The notes beneath the pieces were generated by a model. That model was not told the DNA's origin. It ran no database searches and was given only the letters and a program-made list of their open reading frames with translations. The position numbers and the translations under genes are program-made. Source: JALZUR01 sp965205365 (lineage in GTDB: Bacteria > Bdellovibrionota > Bdellovibrionia > Bdellovibrionales > UBA1609). From it: a stretch of DNA of 64,000 nt. The stretch is from assembly GCA_965205365.1 (NCBI GenBank), contig CBDBGT010000010.1, positions 248,001 to 312,000 of the forward strand. Direction: 5' to 3'. This document shows positions 1-9,006 of the stretch, piece after piece; the first letter of the stretch is position 1, and each line of letters opens with the position of its first letter.

Positions 1-1356
1 TATTTGAAAATAAGCGTCTGTCATAAAATCACTATCTCCAAACACAGCTAGTAAAAACATAGAGCCCTCACCCTCTCCATGATCATGCTCACTAGAGTCA
101 TTTTTAAAGGTTCCTTTTACAGTCATAGCTACAGTTACTGCTTCTGGTTTCTTCCCCTGAACTTCTACTTGGTAGTTTTCTAAGTTTTGAACTGGAATAA
201 TCACAGGAGGTGTTTTGACCATTTCACTAATGCTAAATTTTGACCCCTCTTTTTTAAGACCCGTAGCTTCATAAAAAAGAGTTATAGCATTTTCATCAAT
301 ATCTTGAGTAATTGGATTAGACTGATCAAAGTCTTGCCCTAGAACAGACATAGCATCAGCCCCAGCCACTGTCTGTGTTGCAAGCAAAAAGTTTTTCTGA
401 ATTGTTATACCTACACCTTTAGAAAGCTCATTAAGATTACCCTGTTGTGATGGGTCTGATGCTAAAAGCAATCTTCCGCCATGAACTATGTATTCTTTTA
501 ACTTTAATATCTCTTTTTGGAGTAAAGCCTTTTTAGGTCCAAGTATTGCAATCATTCCAGCATCTTCTGGAATCTTTTGAGCTTGAAGAAGGTTTAGCTC
601 TTTAATAATAAGCCCTTTAGCCCTTAAAGAGTCCCCTAATAAAAAAACCCCATTCCCCTCCTCTGGAGCTTTTTTAATACTTCTTTCACCATGCCCTGTT
701 AAAAAATAAATTACTTTAGAATCTGCCCGCCCAAGCCTAAATAAAGCTGAAGTTATAGTTTCTTCACCAATGGGCTCTCTAACACGCTCAGTTCGCCCAC
801 CCTGCTTTAAAAAAACAACAACCTTTCCTTTATCCTCTCTTTTTAAAACTTGAGATGATGTGGGGTCTTTATGAGCGTCAACAAAGAAAGTTTTAATTTT
901 TGAACTTTCTCGTAAATATTTTTTAAATAAAAGCTTAAGCCCTATATTTTGACTCCCATGTACTTTTCCTTGATAGTAGACCTTAAATTCAACTTCTGTA
1001 CCTAAAGAATCTAAAACCTCTAAGCTTTGTAGAGATAAGGAATTAATCTTACCCCCTGTAATATCTATAGATTTATCATATCGAAACACAAAAAAATTAA
1101 TACATATATACAAAACAACACCTAGCAACATAAGTGTTCCCATATTCATTCCATACTTAGTCGTTCGCATTGAAAAAAACTCCAGTATTATTTTGTAACT
1201 GAAAGCCATTGCTCCAAAAAATAACACTAACGCAATAAAAAATAAATATTCAGAATACATAACCCAATCATTTAAAAAGAGCCTTGGCACACCAATAACG
1301 ATAAGAATAAGCCCACAAAAAAGAAACAGTCCCTTAGAATAATTTTCTAGCTTCAT
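1..1356 (-). CDS. GldG-like ABC transporter auxiliary protein (partial)
   Basis: The frame is open from an ATG at 1356 down to base 1, so about 452 N-terminal residues are present and the C-terminus lies outside the window. Two or more hydrophobic segments occupy roughly the first 120 residues. They are followed by a soluble region with motifs such as VYYQGKVHGSQNIG, VIYFLTGHGERS and LLLASDPSQQGNL, typical of the ABC_transp_aux/GldG family. It lies 9 bp after the permease gene and is followed upstream by the ATPase, giving the order gldA-gldF-gldG. The family is known from gliding motility but is widespread in non-gliding bacteria as an exporter of unknown substrate, so motility cannot be concluded. 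Confidence 0.8.
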   Translation of the reverse strand, partial: MKLENYSKGLFLFCGLILIVIGVPRLFLNDWVMYSEYLFFIALVLFFGAMAFSYKIILEFFSMRTTKYGMNMGTLMLLGVVLYICINFFVFRYDKSIDITGGKINSLSLQSLEVLDSLGTEVEFKVYYQGKVHGSQNIGLKLLFKKYLRESSKIKTFFVDAHKDPTSSQVLKREDKGKVVVFLKQGGRTERVREPIGEETITSALFRLGRADSKVIYFLTGHGERSIKKAPEEGNGVFLLGDSLRAKGLIIKELNLLQAQKIPEDAGMIAILGPKKALLQKEILKLKEYIVHGGRLLLASDPSQQGNLNELSKGVGITIQKNFLLATQTVAGADAMSVLGQDFDQSNPITQDIDENAITLFYEATGLKKEGSKFSISEMVKTPPVIIPVQNLENYQVEVQGKKPEAVTVAMTVKGTFKNDSSEHDHGEGEGSMFLLAVFGDSDFMTDAYFQI

Positions 1357-1365
1357 ACTATTCAC

Positions 1366-2124
1366 CTATCTCCATCTAGATGACTCAACTACTCTTTGAG
1401 TCAAAAAACAAAAAATACATATAGTTGATACAAAAAATATAATTCCACTTATTTCAATAACCCCATTAAAAAAATCTTGAATGTGTAAAACCATTGAAAG
1501 CTGTTCAACTAAAGACGACCAAAAAGGATGTGTCATTGAACCTGACAATGACCCGGCCAACATCACTCCTAAAATCATCAAAACTCCTAAAAAAGCAGCC
1601 ATAATACTTGAAGCGGTTAAAGAAGATGCAAACAAGCCAATGGCACAATTTACTCCCATCATTAAAAACATTCCTAAATAACTGCCTGCTAAAGGCCCAT
1701 AGTCAAAACTAGTAATAAGGCCTATTGAAAGAGGATATAAAAGGGCTAGAAAAAGGAGCGTTGAAATAACCACCCATGAAGCCAAAAACTTTCCTATTAC
1801 TATTTCTACAGATGTGATTGGTGCTGTTAACAAAAGGTCCATTGTTTTTTCTTTTTTTTCTTCAGAAAAAAGCCTCATTGTAATTAATGGTGTTAAAAAC
1901 AACATAATTAAATACACTAAATTTAAATGCACCATAAAAACACCCATATGAATATTTCCACCTCCACCCATAGCCGCTGGCATAGATGCTTTTTGAGCAA
2001 ATGTAAACATACTTGGTAAAAACCGTGCGCTTAAAAATACGGTAAATACAAATGCTAATAAATAAAACATTGAACTAGTAAAATAGCTTTTCAATTCTTT
2101 TCTAAAAATTAATACCGTCTTCAT
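1366..2124 (-). CDS. ABC-2 type permease, GldF-like
   Basis: This 252-residue integral membrane protein has about six hydrophobic helices. The conserved ABC-2 cytoplasmic segment (TMRLFSEEKKEKTMDLLLTA) lies near residues 82-101 and is diagnostic for GldF/NosY-type permeases. A glycine/methionine-rich loop (AAMGGGGNIHM) sits between helices 1 and 2. The gene lies 15 bp downstream of the ATPase and 9 bp before the auxiliary protein, so the three form one operon for an inner-membrane export complex. The substrate is unknown. Confidence 0.85.
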   Translation of the reverse strand: MKTVLIFRKELKSYFTSSMFYLLAFVFTVFLSARFLPSMFTFAQKASMPAAMGGGGNIHMGVFMVHLNLVYLIMLFLTPLITMRLFSEEKKEKTMDLLLTAPITSVEIVIGKFLASWVVISTLLFLALLYPLSIGLITSFDYGPLAGSYLGMFLMMGVNCAIGLFASSLTASSIMAAFLGVLMILGVMLAGSLSGSMTHPFWSSLVEQLSMVLHIQDFFNGVIEISGIIFFVSTICIFCFLTQRVVESSRWR

Positions 2125-2139
2125 CTTTTTTAATCCTAT

Positions 2140-3060
2140 TTAATTTTTTGCTGTCAATTCTAAAAAAACATCTTCAAGCCTTTCTGTAAACACTTCCATG
2201 GCCATTAAACCCATTCCACTTTCAACTACTCTAGAAGAAAGTTCTTCTAAAGATTCATCTCCTCCAGTTAAATCCACATGAAGTTGCTGCCCTGCAAAGC
2301 TTGACATCTTTACAAACTCTAAGTCCTGTAAAACTTTTAAAAACCCATTTTTTACTCTTTGAACTTTAATTTTAACTCTTCTAACTCCCCCTGTAGCCCT
2401 TTGAGAAAGTGCTTGAAGACTATCTTCAATGACAATATGTCCTTCATTAATAATCACAACCCTTTGACATGATGCTTGAACTTCAGAAAGAATATGAGTC
2501 GATATAATAATAGTATGTTGGCCTTTAAATTGCTTTAACAACTCTCTAAAATCTGCTGACTGACTTGGGTCTAAGCCCACCGTAGGCTCATCTAAAATCA
2601 AAACCTCTGGATTTGATACCACAGCCTGTGCTATTCCAACTCTTTGCCTAAAACCTTTTGAAAGATTCCCTATAACTCGATTTCTCACTGCTGTAAGGTT
2701 TAAACTGTCTAAAGCTTTGTTCACTGATGAAGAAAGGCTATGTTTTTTAACACCTCGAAGCTGAGCAACAAAAGCTAAGTACTTTTCAACTTTCATATCC
2801 ATATACAAAGGAGGTTTTTCAGGAAGGTATCCAATTTTATTTTTTGCTAGTATTGGATCTTCAAAAATATCAACACCACCAATTTTAACTGAACCTAACG
2901 TTGGGGCCATAAAGCCTGTTAAGATTTTCATAGTTGTAGTTTTACCTGCTCCGTTTGGACCTAAAAATCCAACAACTTCACCAGAGTTCACCTGAAAGTT
3001 TAAATTTGTAATAGCTGCACGCTCACCATAAAACTTTGTTAAGCCGTCAACCTTTATCAT
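2140..3060 (-). CDS. ABC transporter ATP-binding protein, GldA-like
   Basis: This 306-residue nucleotide-binding subunit powers the adjacent ABC-2 permease. Visible motifs are Walker A (GPNGAGKTT, about residue 35), the signature LSKGFRQRVGIAQ (about 134) and Walker B with the catalytic Glu (VLILDEPTVGLD, about 155), followed by the H-loop (IIISTHIL). The C-terminal 80 residues are the accessory domain usual for DrrA/GldA-type ATPases. It is the first gene of the operon; the roughly 140-bp gap to the next upstream gene could hold its promoter. Confidence 0.9.
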   Translation of the reverse strand: MIKVDGLTKFYGERAAITNLNFQVNSGEVVGFLGPNGAGKTTTMKILTGFMAPTLGSVKIGGVDIFEDPILAKNKIGYLPEKPPLYMDMKVEKYLAFVAQLRGVKKHSLSSSVNKALDSLNLTAVRNRVIGNLSKGFRQRVGIAQAVVSNPEVLILDEPTVGLDPSQSADFRELLKQFKGQHTIIISTHILSEVQASCQRVVIINEGHIVIEDSLQALSQRATGGVRRVKIKVQRVKNGFLKVLQDLEFVKMSSFAGQQLHVDLTGGDESLEELSSRVVESGMGLMAMEVFTERLEDVFLELTAKN

Positions 3061-3198
3061 TTCTCACCTCACACAAGCAATAAGAGAAAAACTATAAAAA
3101 TCAAATAATTTTTATTAGTTCGTCAAATCAATGTAATTTTATATTAAGATATCTTTCAGTCAACGAGCTTTATGGGCATGGTTCCTAAATAAATATGC

Positions 3199-4425
3199 TT
3201 AATATATAAACTGATTTTTCTTTTCCCATTCATAAAATCTTGTCTTTGTTCTACTAGGTTGAACCAACGCATTTTTTACGCCCTTAATAGGCCTTACAAA
3301 TTTAACTTCCGTAAAAATAATCTCAAACTTCACTCTACTTACTACATGAAGTTTTTTTGGTGCTGCTGTTTTAAATAAAAACAGGCCACATTGCTTAAGC
3401 TCTTTTTCAGAGACTTTATAAGTTTTAGGAATATTTAAAATCAAATGCCCTGAAGGATAATCTTTTAAGTGCATCCAAATATACCAAGGTTTAGCTTTTC
3501 TTAAAAGCTCCATGTTTTCTTTTGCTGATTTACCACAAAAAGCTGTAGCATTTTTGGAAATTTCTAAAAACCTTAGCGCTCTTACATTACCGGTCTTACT
3601 TTCTAAAATTTGAGGATTCTTCTTAGCACTGGTTTTTTGCTCAAGTTCTACTAATCTTTTTTCAAGTCTTTTTATTTTAATATTTTTTAATTTTTGCTGC
3701 TCATAACCCCATTCTATATTTTCACGCATGCTTAATTTTTTTTTATAAATATTCTCTAAGCCACCTAAAAGCTTATTCTCATTTACCAAAGACTCTGAAA
3801 AACGTTTATAGCCATCTGATTTTAAAAATTTTAACCCTTCTTCAATTTTTATTTTAGCAAGTGTGGTTTTATCAGCTTCTCTATCTACTTGTACAAAACT
3901 GCTTTTAACTGTAAGAAAATCTAAGCCCTCCTTAGTAAGAACATCTGGGCTTCTTATTACTTTTGGAACATACTCTTCACTTAACTCAATAAGAGGTAAG
4001 GGTCTTGCCCAGTGAACCTGTTTTCCTTCTTTAAATGCTGTTAAGTTTAAACCACCTGGATAAACTCTAAATTCAATATAACATTGAGCATTGTGATCAA
4101 AATAAAACCTTATAAGGCGACCGTATTCTTTAATACGTTGAATATTTGTGAGCAATAAGCCTTTAAAATGTGTATTTAAAAATAAATTTAAAGGTCTTTT
4201 TTTAGCCCTATTTAATAAAGCCTTGTTTAAAAAAACCTCTTTCTCAAAAGCTAAAAAAAAAGGTGTATTCAAAGACAAATTAAACAGCAACCACATAGGG
4301 CCTTTATCCCAAAACTTTAACACTATAATATCTTTTAAGCCTAAAACGACCTGAAACTCTGCTCCTTTTAGAAAAGACATTGAATCTATCAAATAGTCTA
4401 GTTCTGTTGTATTTAAAACTTTCAT
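3199..4425 (-). CDS. NFACT-R domain protein (RqcH/FbpA-like)
   Basis: This 408-residue protein ends in an NFACT-R (DUF814)-type domain, seen in NATAFCGKSAKENMELL and WYIWMHLKDYPSGHLIL around residues 290-335. That domain is known from RqcH/Rqc2, which binds stalled large ribosomal subunits and adds C-terminal alanine tails. A charged, coiled-coil-like stretch (about residues 195-270) precedes it, and an N-terminal region resembles a shortened NFACT-N. At 408 residues it is clearly shorter than typical RqcH (about 570), so the helical HhH part may be reduced. A role in ribosome quality control is inferred from the C-terminal domain only. Confidence 0.65.
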   Translation of the reverse strand: MKVLNTTELDYLIDSMSFLKGAEFQVVLGLKDIIVLKFWDKGPMWLLFNLSLNTPFFLAFEKEVFLNKALLNRAKKRPLNLFLNTHFKGLLLTNIQRIKEYGRLIRFYFDHNAQCYIEFRVYPGGLNLTAFKEGKQVHWARPLPLIELSEEYVPKVIRSPDVLTKEGLDFLTVKSSFVQVDREADKTTLAKIKIEEGLKFLKSDGYKRFSESLVNENKLLGGLENIYKKKLSMRENIEWGYEQQKLKNIKIKRLEKRLVELEQKTSAKKNPQILESKTGNVRALRFLEISKNATAFCGKSAKENMELLRKAKPWYIWMHLKDYPSGHLILNIPKTYKVSEKELKQCGLFLFKTAAPKKLHVVSRVKFEIIFTEVKFVRPIKGVKNALVQPSRTKTRFYEWEKKNQFIY

Positions 4426-4525
4426 AGGTTTTATTTTACATAGGTCACCACCTAATGAGCAAGAGACTCAATATCTAATTTAAACTAGACTTATGCTTTC
4501 TCCATATTGTTTCGAATAAGAGTAT

Positions 4526-4798
4526 ATGGAAAGAGTATTAAAAAGTATTGTACAAAATGGTGTCATAGAAGCGATTTTTCAACGTGGTTGGGTTGAACAA
4601 AGCCCTAATGAATTCATATCTGCTGCTAGGAAAGAGATTTCTCCTTTTCTTAAAGATGCTGATATTTTAGTATCTTCTGAAAAATTAAACTCTATGATAC
4701 TTAAAGAACTCACTAAACAACTTGGTAAAGAATACGATATAAACATCTACCGCCTTAAATTTTTCCCTAATGAAATGCCACAAGAATATGACGTATAA
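4526..4798 (+). CDS. small conserved-looking hypothetical protein
   Basis: A 90-residue soluble protein with no signal peptide or membrane segment. It is predicted mostly helical and ends in an acidic tail (NEMPQEYDV). A weak purine-rich stretch (AATAAGAG) precedes the ATG. It is transcribed divergently from the NFACT-R gene and convergently with truB, ending 25 bp from the truB stop. The family is not recognised. Codon use resembles neighbouring genes, and no ORF of comparable quality overlaps it, which supports a real gene. Confidence 0.6.
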   Translation: MERVLKSIVQNGVIEAIFQRGWVEQSPNEFISAARKEISPFLKDADILVSSEKLNSMILKELTKQLGKEYDINIYRLKFFPNEMPQEYDV

Positions 4799-4823
4799 AA
4801 CTCAAAAAAATTTGCTCTATAAA

Positions 4824-5780
4824 TCAATTAAAAACTCTTTGAATTTTTAACTTACCTTTACAGTCAATACCCACAAGACCGGCTAAACGCTCCTCTGACC
4901 CAAACATCCTAATAAGATACGTTTTCTTATTCTTAAAAGAATCTCTTATAAACAACAACATTCTAGCTCTCACACTATTAGGGATTTGACCATTTAAAAA
5001 AAGAGTTTCTTCTTTAGAGTTTAGTCTTATAATTTCAGCTTCAGGAAGTGAATCAGAAAGTGAAATAAAACACCCTGAGGCTTTAACCTTAGCAAAAATA
5101 TCATCCTTTGAAAGCTCTTTAAGATTTTCAAAAAACCTAATATCTTGTGCATTCTCTAAATAAAAATTACCAATTTGAGTTCTTTTTAAAGCACTTAAAA
5201 AGGCTCCTGTTCCAAGGCGCTTTCCAACTTCAACTGCCCAAGATCTAACGTAGGTACCTTTTGAACAACTTAAGAAAAAAGAAATATCAGAATCTGAAAT
5301 TTTTAAAAGTTTTAAATCATAAAAATTCATTACTCTTTTAGGGCAAACAATATTTTTTCCTGATCTTGCAAGATCATAGAGTTTTGTACCACTTTGTTTT
5401 ATAGCAGAATACTTAGGAACTCTTAGCTCTTGTTCACCTTTTAAAGAATTAAAAACATTTAACACTTCTTCTTCAAAAACTTTAACTTTAGAAAATAGCT
5501 GAGTTTTCTCACCTTCTCCGTCACCAGTTGTTGTCTCTGCCCCAAGAGTTACTTTACCTGAATACGCTTTTGAAGCTACTGTCATCCATTGAGAAAGTTT
5601 TGTAGCTTCTCCAATAAGTAGAATCATCAACCCTTCTGCCATTGGATCTAAGGTCCCTGCATGACCAACAGCCCTTGTACCTAAGCACCAACGAAGTTTT
5701 CTAACTAAATCATGGCTAGTAGGCCCTTTAGGTTTATTGACCAACAATAGCCCTGAAAATGGAGGTGGATACTTTTTCAA
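4824..5780 (-). CDS. truB: tRNA pseudouridine(55) synthase
   Basis: TruB converts U55 in the T-loop of tRNAs to pseudouridine. The 318-residue protein has the N-terminal GLLLVNKPKGPTSHDLV and the catalytic motif GHAGTLDPMAEGLMI, containing the nucleophilic Asp, around residue 45. KGTYVRSWAVEVG (about 190) is the conserved second motif. The C-terminal 80 residues fit the PUA-like region. It is the last gene of the rimP-nusA-infB-rbfA-truB operon, a conserved order, and lies 37 bp downstream of rbfA. Confidence 0.95.
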   Translation of the reverse strand: MKKYPPPFSGLLLVNKPKGPTSHDLVRKLRWCLGTRAVGHAGTLDPMAEGLMILLIGEATKLSQWMTVASKAYSGKVTLGAETTTGDGEGEKTQLFSKVKVFEEEVLNVFNSLKGEQELRVPKYSAIKQSGTKLYDLARSGKNIVCPKRVMNFYDLKLLKISDSDISFFLSCSKGTYVRSWAVEVGKRLGTGAFLSALKRTQIGNFYLENAQDIRFFENLKELSKDDIFAKVKASGCFISLSDSLPEAEIIRLNSKEETLFLNGQIPNSVRARMLLFIRDSFKNKKTYLIRMFGSEERLAGLVGIDCKGKLKIQRVFN

Positions 5781-5817
5781 TTCTTAATTACTTCTAATAA
5801 AATCACTATTCATAAGC

Positions 5818-6186
5818 TTAAGCCCTTGACTCATGTAAAAGCTGTGAAAAATGAGTCATTTTATCAATGGAGCTGTCTAAAATAAATTTCAACCTTGGGC
5901 AAAATTTAATAGGAAGTTCTTTACCAATTCTATGTTGAATTAAAGCCCTTTGTCCTTCTAAGACATCAAAAACACTTTCTGTATCAAAATCACCATTACT
6001 ATGGTAAACACTAATATATACACTTGCAGACCTTAAATCTGATGCACAAGCCACTTTAATAACAGTGACCATTACTGCATTAAACAAAAAGCTTATGGAT
6101 ATTAAATGTTCCCCAATAATCTGACGAAGAACCTTTTCTACTCGCAAGACCCTTCTTGATTTAGCAGTTAAATTGTCATCAGTCAT
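5818..6186 (-). CDS. rbfA: 30S ribosome-binding factor A
   Basis: This small KH-type protein matures the 5' end of 16S rRNA and helps cold adaptation. The 122 residues show the expected pattern: an N-terminal helix (RRVLRVEKVLRQIIGEHL), strands VTVIKVACASDLRSASVYIS and the C-terminal signature PRLKFILDSSIDKMTHFSQLL-type end. Its ATG abuts the infB stop with no gap (start at 6186, infB stop begins at 6189), which implies translational coupling. Confidence 0.92.
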   Translation of the reverse strand: MTDDNLTAKSRRVLRVEKVLRQIIGEHLISISFLFNAVMVTVIKVACASDLRSASVYISVYHSNGDFDTESVFDVLEGQRALIQHRIGKELPIKFCPRLKFILDSSIDKMTHFSQLLHESRA

Positions 6187-8958
6187 TTAAACAATCTCCC
6201 TTGCAACTTCTTCTTTAATATACCCCTCAATAACATCCCCAACCTTAAGGTCATTATAATTCTCAATACCTATACCGCATTCAAATCCTAACGCCACTTC
6301 TTTAACATCATCTTTAAAACGGCGAAGAGACGATATATTACCCTCATAAATAACCCTCCCTTCACGAACAAGTCTAACTGCATGGCTTTTATTGATTTTA
6401 CCTTCTAAAACAAATGATCCTCCAATTATACCGATTTTTGGAACAGAGAATGTTTCACGAATCTCAGCTTTACCACTTTCTTTCTCAAGAATATCCGGAG
6501 CTAAAAGGCCTGACATGGTTTTCTTCACATCATCCACAAGCTCATAAATAACTTGATAACACTTAATCTGAACATTTTTCTCTTTAGCTAATTTTACAAC
6601 CTGTGTATCCGGGCGAACATTAAAACCTATAACCAACCCACCTAAAGTACTTGCAAGTAAGACATCTGACTCATTTATAACTCCTACTTGACTATGAATA
6701 AACCTAGCCTTAACTTCATCACTTTCAATTTTATTAACAACCCCTTTAATTGCTTGAGCCGAACCAACAACATCAGTTTTAAGAATAATTGGAAGGTCTA
6801 CCACCTTATCCTCTGCAACTTTTGCAAGAAGATCTTCTAAGGAAACTTTCTTACTTGATTCTTTAATTTCATGCTCTGCTTGTTCATTTTTTCTTTTCTC
6901 TGTTAGTAGCGTAGCCTGTTGATCACTTTCACAAATATCAAACCGATCTCCAGCATCAGGCACCGCTGAAAAACCCATAACTTCAATGGGAGTAGATGGG
7001 CCAGCTTCTTTAACAAGCCGACCTTGATCATCCATAAGTCGACGCACTTTACCTGTTACAAAGCCTGCACAAATTGACTGACCTGTTTGAACAGTTCCTT
7101 CTTCTACTAATAAAGTCACAACAATTCCTTTGCCTTTTTCAATTTTACTCTCAATAACAATCCCCTTAGCCGACTGTTGAGGGTTTGCTTTAAGCTCTAA
7201 AAGTTCTGAATGTAGCCAAATACTTTCTAAAAGTTTTTTAATACCTAAATTTTTAAGGGCTGAGACCTCTACAAATACCGTATCCCCACCCCATTCTTCA
7301 GGGACAAGTTCTTTATCTGAGAGTTGTTGTTTGATTTTATCGGAATTAGCCCCTTCTTTATCAATTTTATTAACCGCAACAATTATTGGAACACCTGCAG
7401 CTTTTGCGTGACTAATGGCCTCTTGAGTCTGTGGCATCATACCATCATCTGCAGCAACAACTAAAATTACAATATCTGTAACTTGTGCTCCACGCTCTCT
7501 CATGGCCGTAAAGGCTGCATGACCAGGAGTATCGATAAATGTAATGGGTTTATTTTCTTCAACAAAAACTCTATATGCACCAATATGCTGAGTGATGCTA
7601 CCAGCTTCTCCACTTACAACATTAGTTTTACGAATTGCATCTAATAAAGTTGTTTTACCATGATCTACATGACCCATTACTGTCACAACAGGAGCTCGCC
7701 CTACAGGTTTTGCCTGAAGGTTTCCAAATGCAACTGATTCCACAATATTTTCTGATGTCTGCTCAATATTTTTAGCCTCCCAATTTAACTCAAGAACTAT
7801 TAAAGATATTGTATCAAAATCTAAGCTTGAATTTAGATTTACAGAAAGCCCTTGCCCTATACAAACTTTAAGAAGCTGTGCAGCTTTAATCCCCATATTT
7901 TGAGCAAGCTCAGAAAGAGTCATTTTTCCATTAACTTTAACAACTCTTTTATGTACGGCAGCAGTTGTAATTTCTGTTCTCTTACCAGGTAAAAAAGAAA
8001 CTTTCTTCTTTTTAGGTTGAAAAACCATTTCACGCTTTCTAAAGTCAGTTGCTTTAAAAGCTACTGTAGGCTGTTCCTTACCTGTTGTGGCACCTGTTTT
8101 TTTCTTTACTGCTGCAGCTGCTGCAGCCGCAGCAGGGTTGTATTCCCTTCTCCTATTAGTCTGTGCAGCTGGGTTTGTTACTGGGAATGACGGCGCTGGA
8201 GCTACAAACCCAGACCTTAACCCTCTTTGTGCAGATTTCGGACCTAAAACTCTTGTCTCTTGAGAAGCCTCTGTAGCTCGCCTTGGACCCTTAACCTTAC
8301 TTAAATCAACTTTACCAACAATATTTTTACCAAAAACTCTAGCTTTTTTAACTGCTGGAGCCTTTGTGGCTGGCACCACATCTGTCTCTTTTTTCTTATC
8401 CGTTATAGCAGCTACTCCTTTAAGAGCTGTCTCCAATTCAAAAGATGTTGTTTCTGCAGCTTGAGTTTTAAGCTCTTGTTCTTTTAACTTTTCAATCTCA
8501 GCCTCTTGAGCCTGCTTTACATCACTAGCTTTTCTACGAATAACCCTCTTACTAGTTACAACCTCTGCTCTAGATTCTTCAAAAGCAGCAGATGCAGTAA
8601 CAACACTTTCTTGCCCTGGATCAACACCAGTTTTACCAGAAGACACCTTAGTAACTTTTGTAACTACACTTGAAGTTGCTTTTTTTACAATTTTTTTAGT
8701 TGCTTTCTTAGTTGCTTTTTTAGCTACTGCTTTTTTTGTAGACGCTTTCTTCTTTGCAACTTTCTTCTTTGCAATTTTCTTTTTAGTTTTTTTCTTAGCA
8801 ACACTACTTACCTTATTAAGCTTATCTTTAATCAAGCTCATTGTACTTTCATCAAGTGCAGCCATGTGACTCTTTACAGGAAGGCCCCATTCTTTAATTT
8901 TATCCATTAAGGCAATTGTTTCTAACCCTAATTCTGTGGCAAACTGATATACTTTCAT
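6187..8958 (-). CDS. infB: translation initiation factor IF-2
   Basis: IF-2 is the GTPase that loads fMet-tRNA on the 30S subunit. The 923-residue protein has an IF2_N domain (1-50), then an extraordinarily lysine/alanine-rich stretch (about 55-95, repeats of KKxxAKKK). A long low-complexity linker follows, including an eight-alanine run near residue 280. The GTPase domain has G1 GHVDHGKTT, G3 DTPGH, G4 NKID and G5 SAL. Beta-barrel domains and the fMet-tRNA binding C2 domain (ECGIGIENYNDLKVGD) complete the protein. It lies 48 bp after nusA and abuts rbfA. Confidence 0.96.
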   Translation of the reverse strand: MKVYQFATELGLETIALMDKIKEWGLPVKSHMAALDESTMSLIKDKLNKVSSVAKKKTKKKIAKKKVAKKKASTKKAVAKKATKKATKKIVKKATSSVVTKVTKVSSGKTGVDPGQESVVTASAAFEESRAEVVTSKRVIRRKASDVKQAQEAEIEKLKEQELKTQAAETTSFELETALKGVAAITDKKKETDVVPATKAPAVKKARVFGKNIVGKVDLSKVKGPRRATEASQETRVLGPKSAQRGLRSGFVAPAPSFPVTNPAAQTNRRREYNPAAAAAAAAVKKKTGATTGKEQPTVAFKATDFRKREMVFQPKKKKVSFLPGKRTEITTAAVHKRVVKVNGKMTLSELAQNMGIKAAQLLKVCIGQGLSVNLNSSLDFDTISLIVLELNWEAKNIEQTSENIVESVAFGNLQAKPVGRAPVVTVMGHVDHGKTTLLDAIRKTNVVSGEAGSITQHIGAYRVFVEENKPITFIDTPGHAAFTAMRERGAQVTDIVILVVAADDGMMPQTQEAISHAKAAGVPIIVAVNKIDKEGANSDKIKQQLSDKELVPEEWGGDTVFVEVSALKNLGIKKLLESIWLHSELLELKANPQQSAKGIVIESKIEKGKGIVVTLLVEEGTVQTGQSICAGFVTGKVRRLMDDQGRLVKEAGPSTPIEVMGFSAVPDAGDRFDICESDQQATLLTEKRKNEQAEHEIKESSKKVSLEDLLAKVAEDKVVDLPIILKTDVVGSAQAIKGVVNKIESDEVKARFIHSQVGVINESDVLLASTLGGLVIGFNVRPDTQVVKLAKEKNVQIKCYQVIYELVDDVKKTMSGLLAPDILEKESGKAEIRETFSVPKIGIIGGSFVLEGKINKSHAVRLVREGRVIYEGNISSLRRFKDDVKEVALGFECGIGIENYNDLKVGDVIEGYIKEEVAREIV

Positions 8959-9006
8959 TTTTAACCAATATCCCTTATTTATAAAACTATTTCTAAAACC
9001 ATCTCA

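Noticed and set aside
1481..1681. 66-codon plus-strand ORF inside the ABC permease gene
   Set aside because: Antisense to a well-supported membrane protein gene, with no independent evidence.
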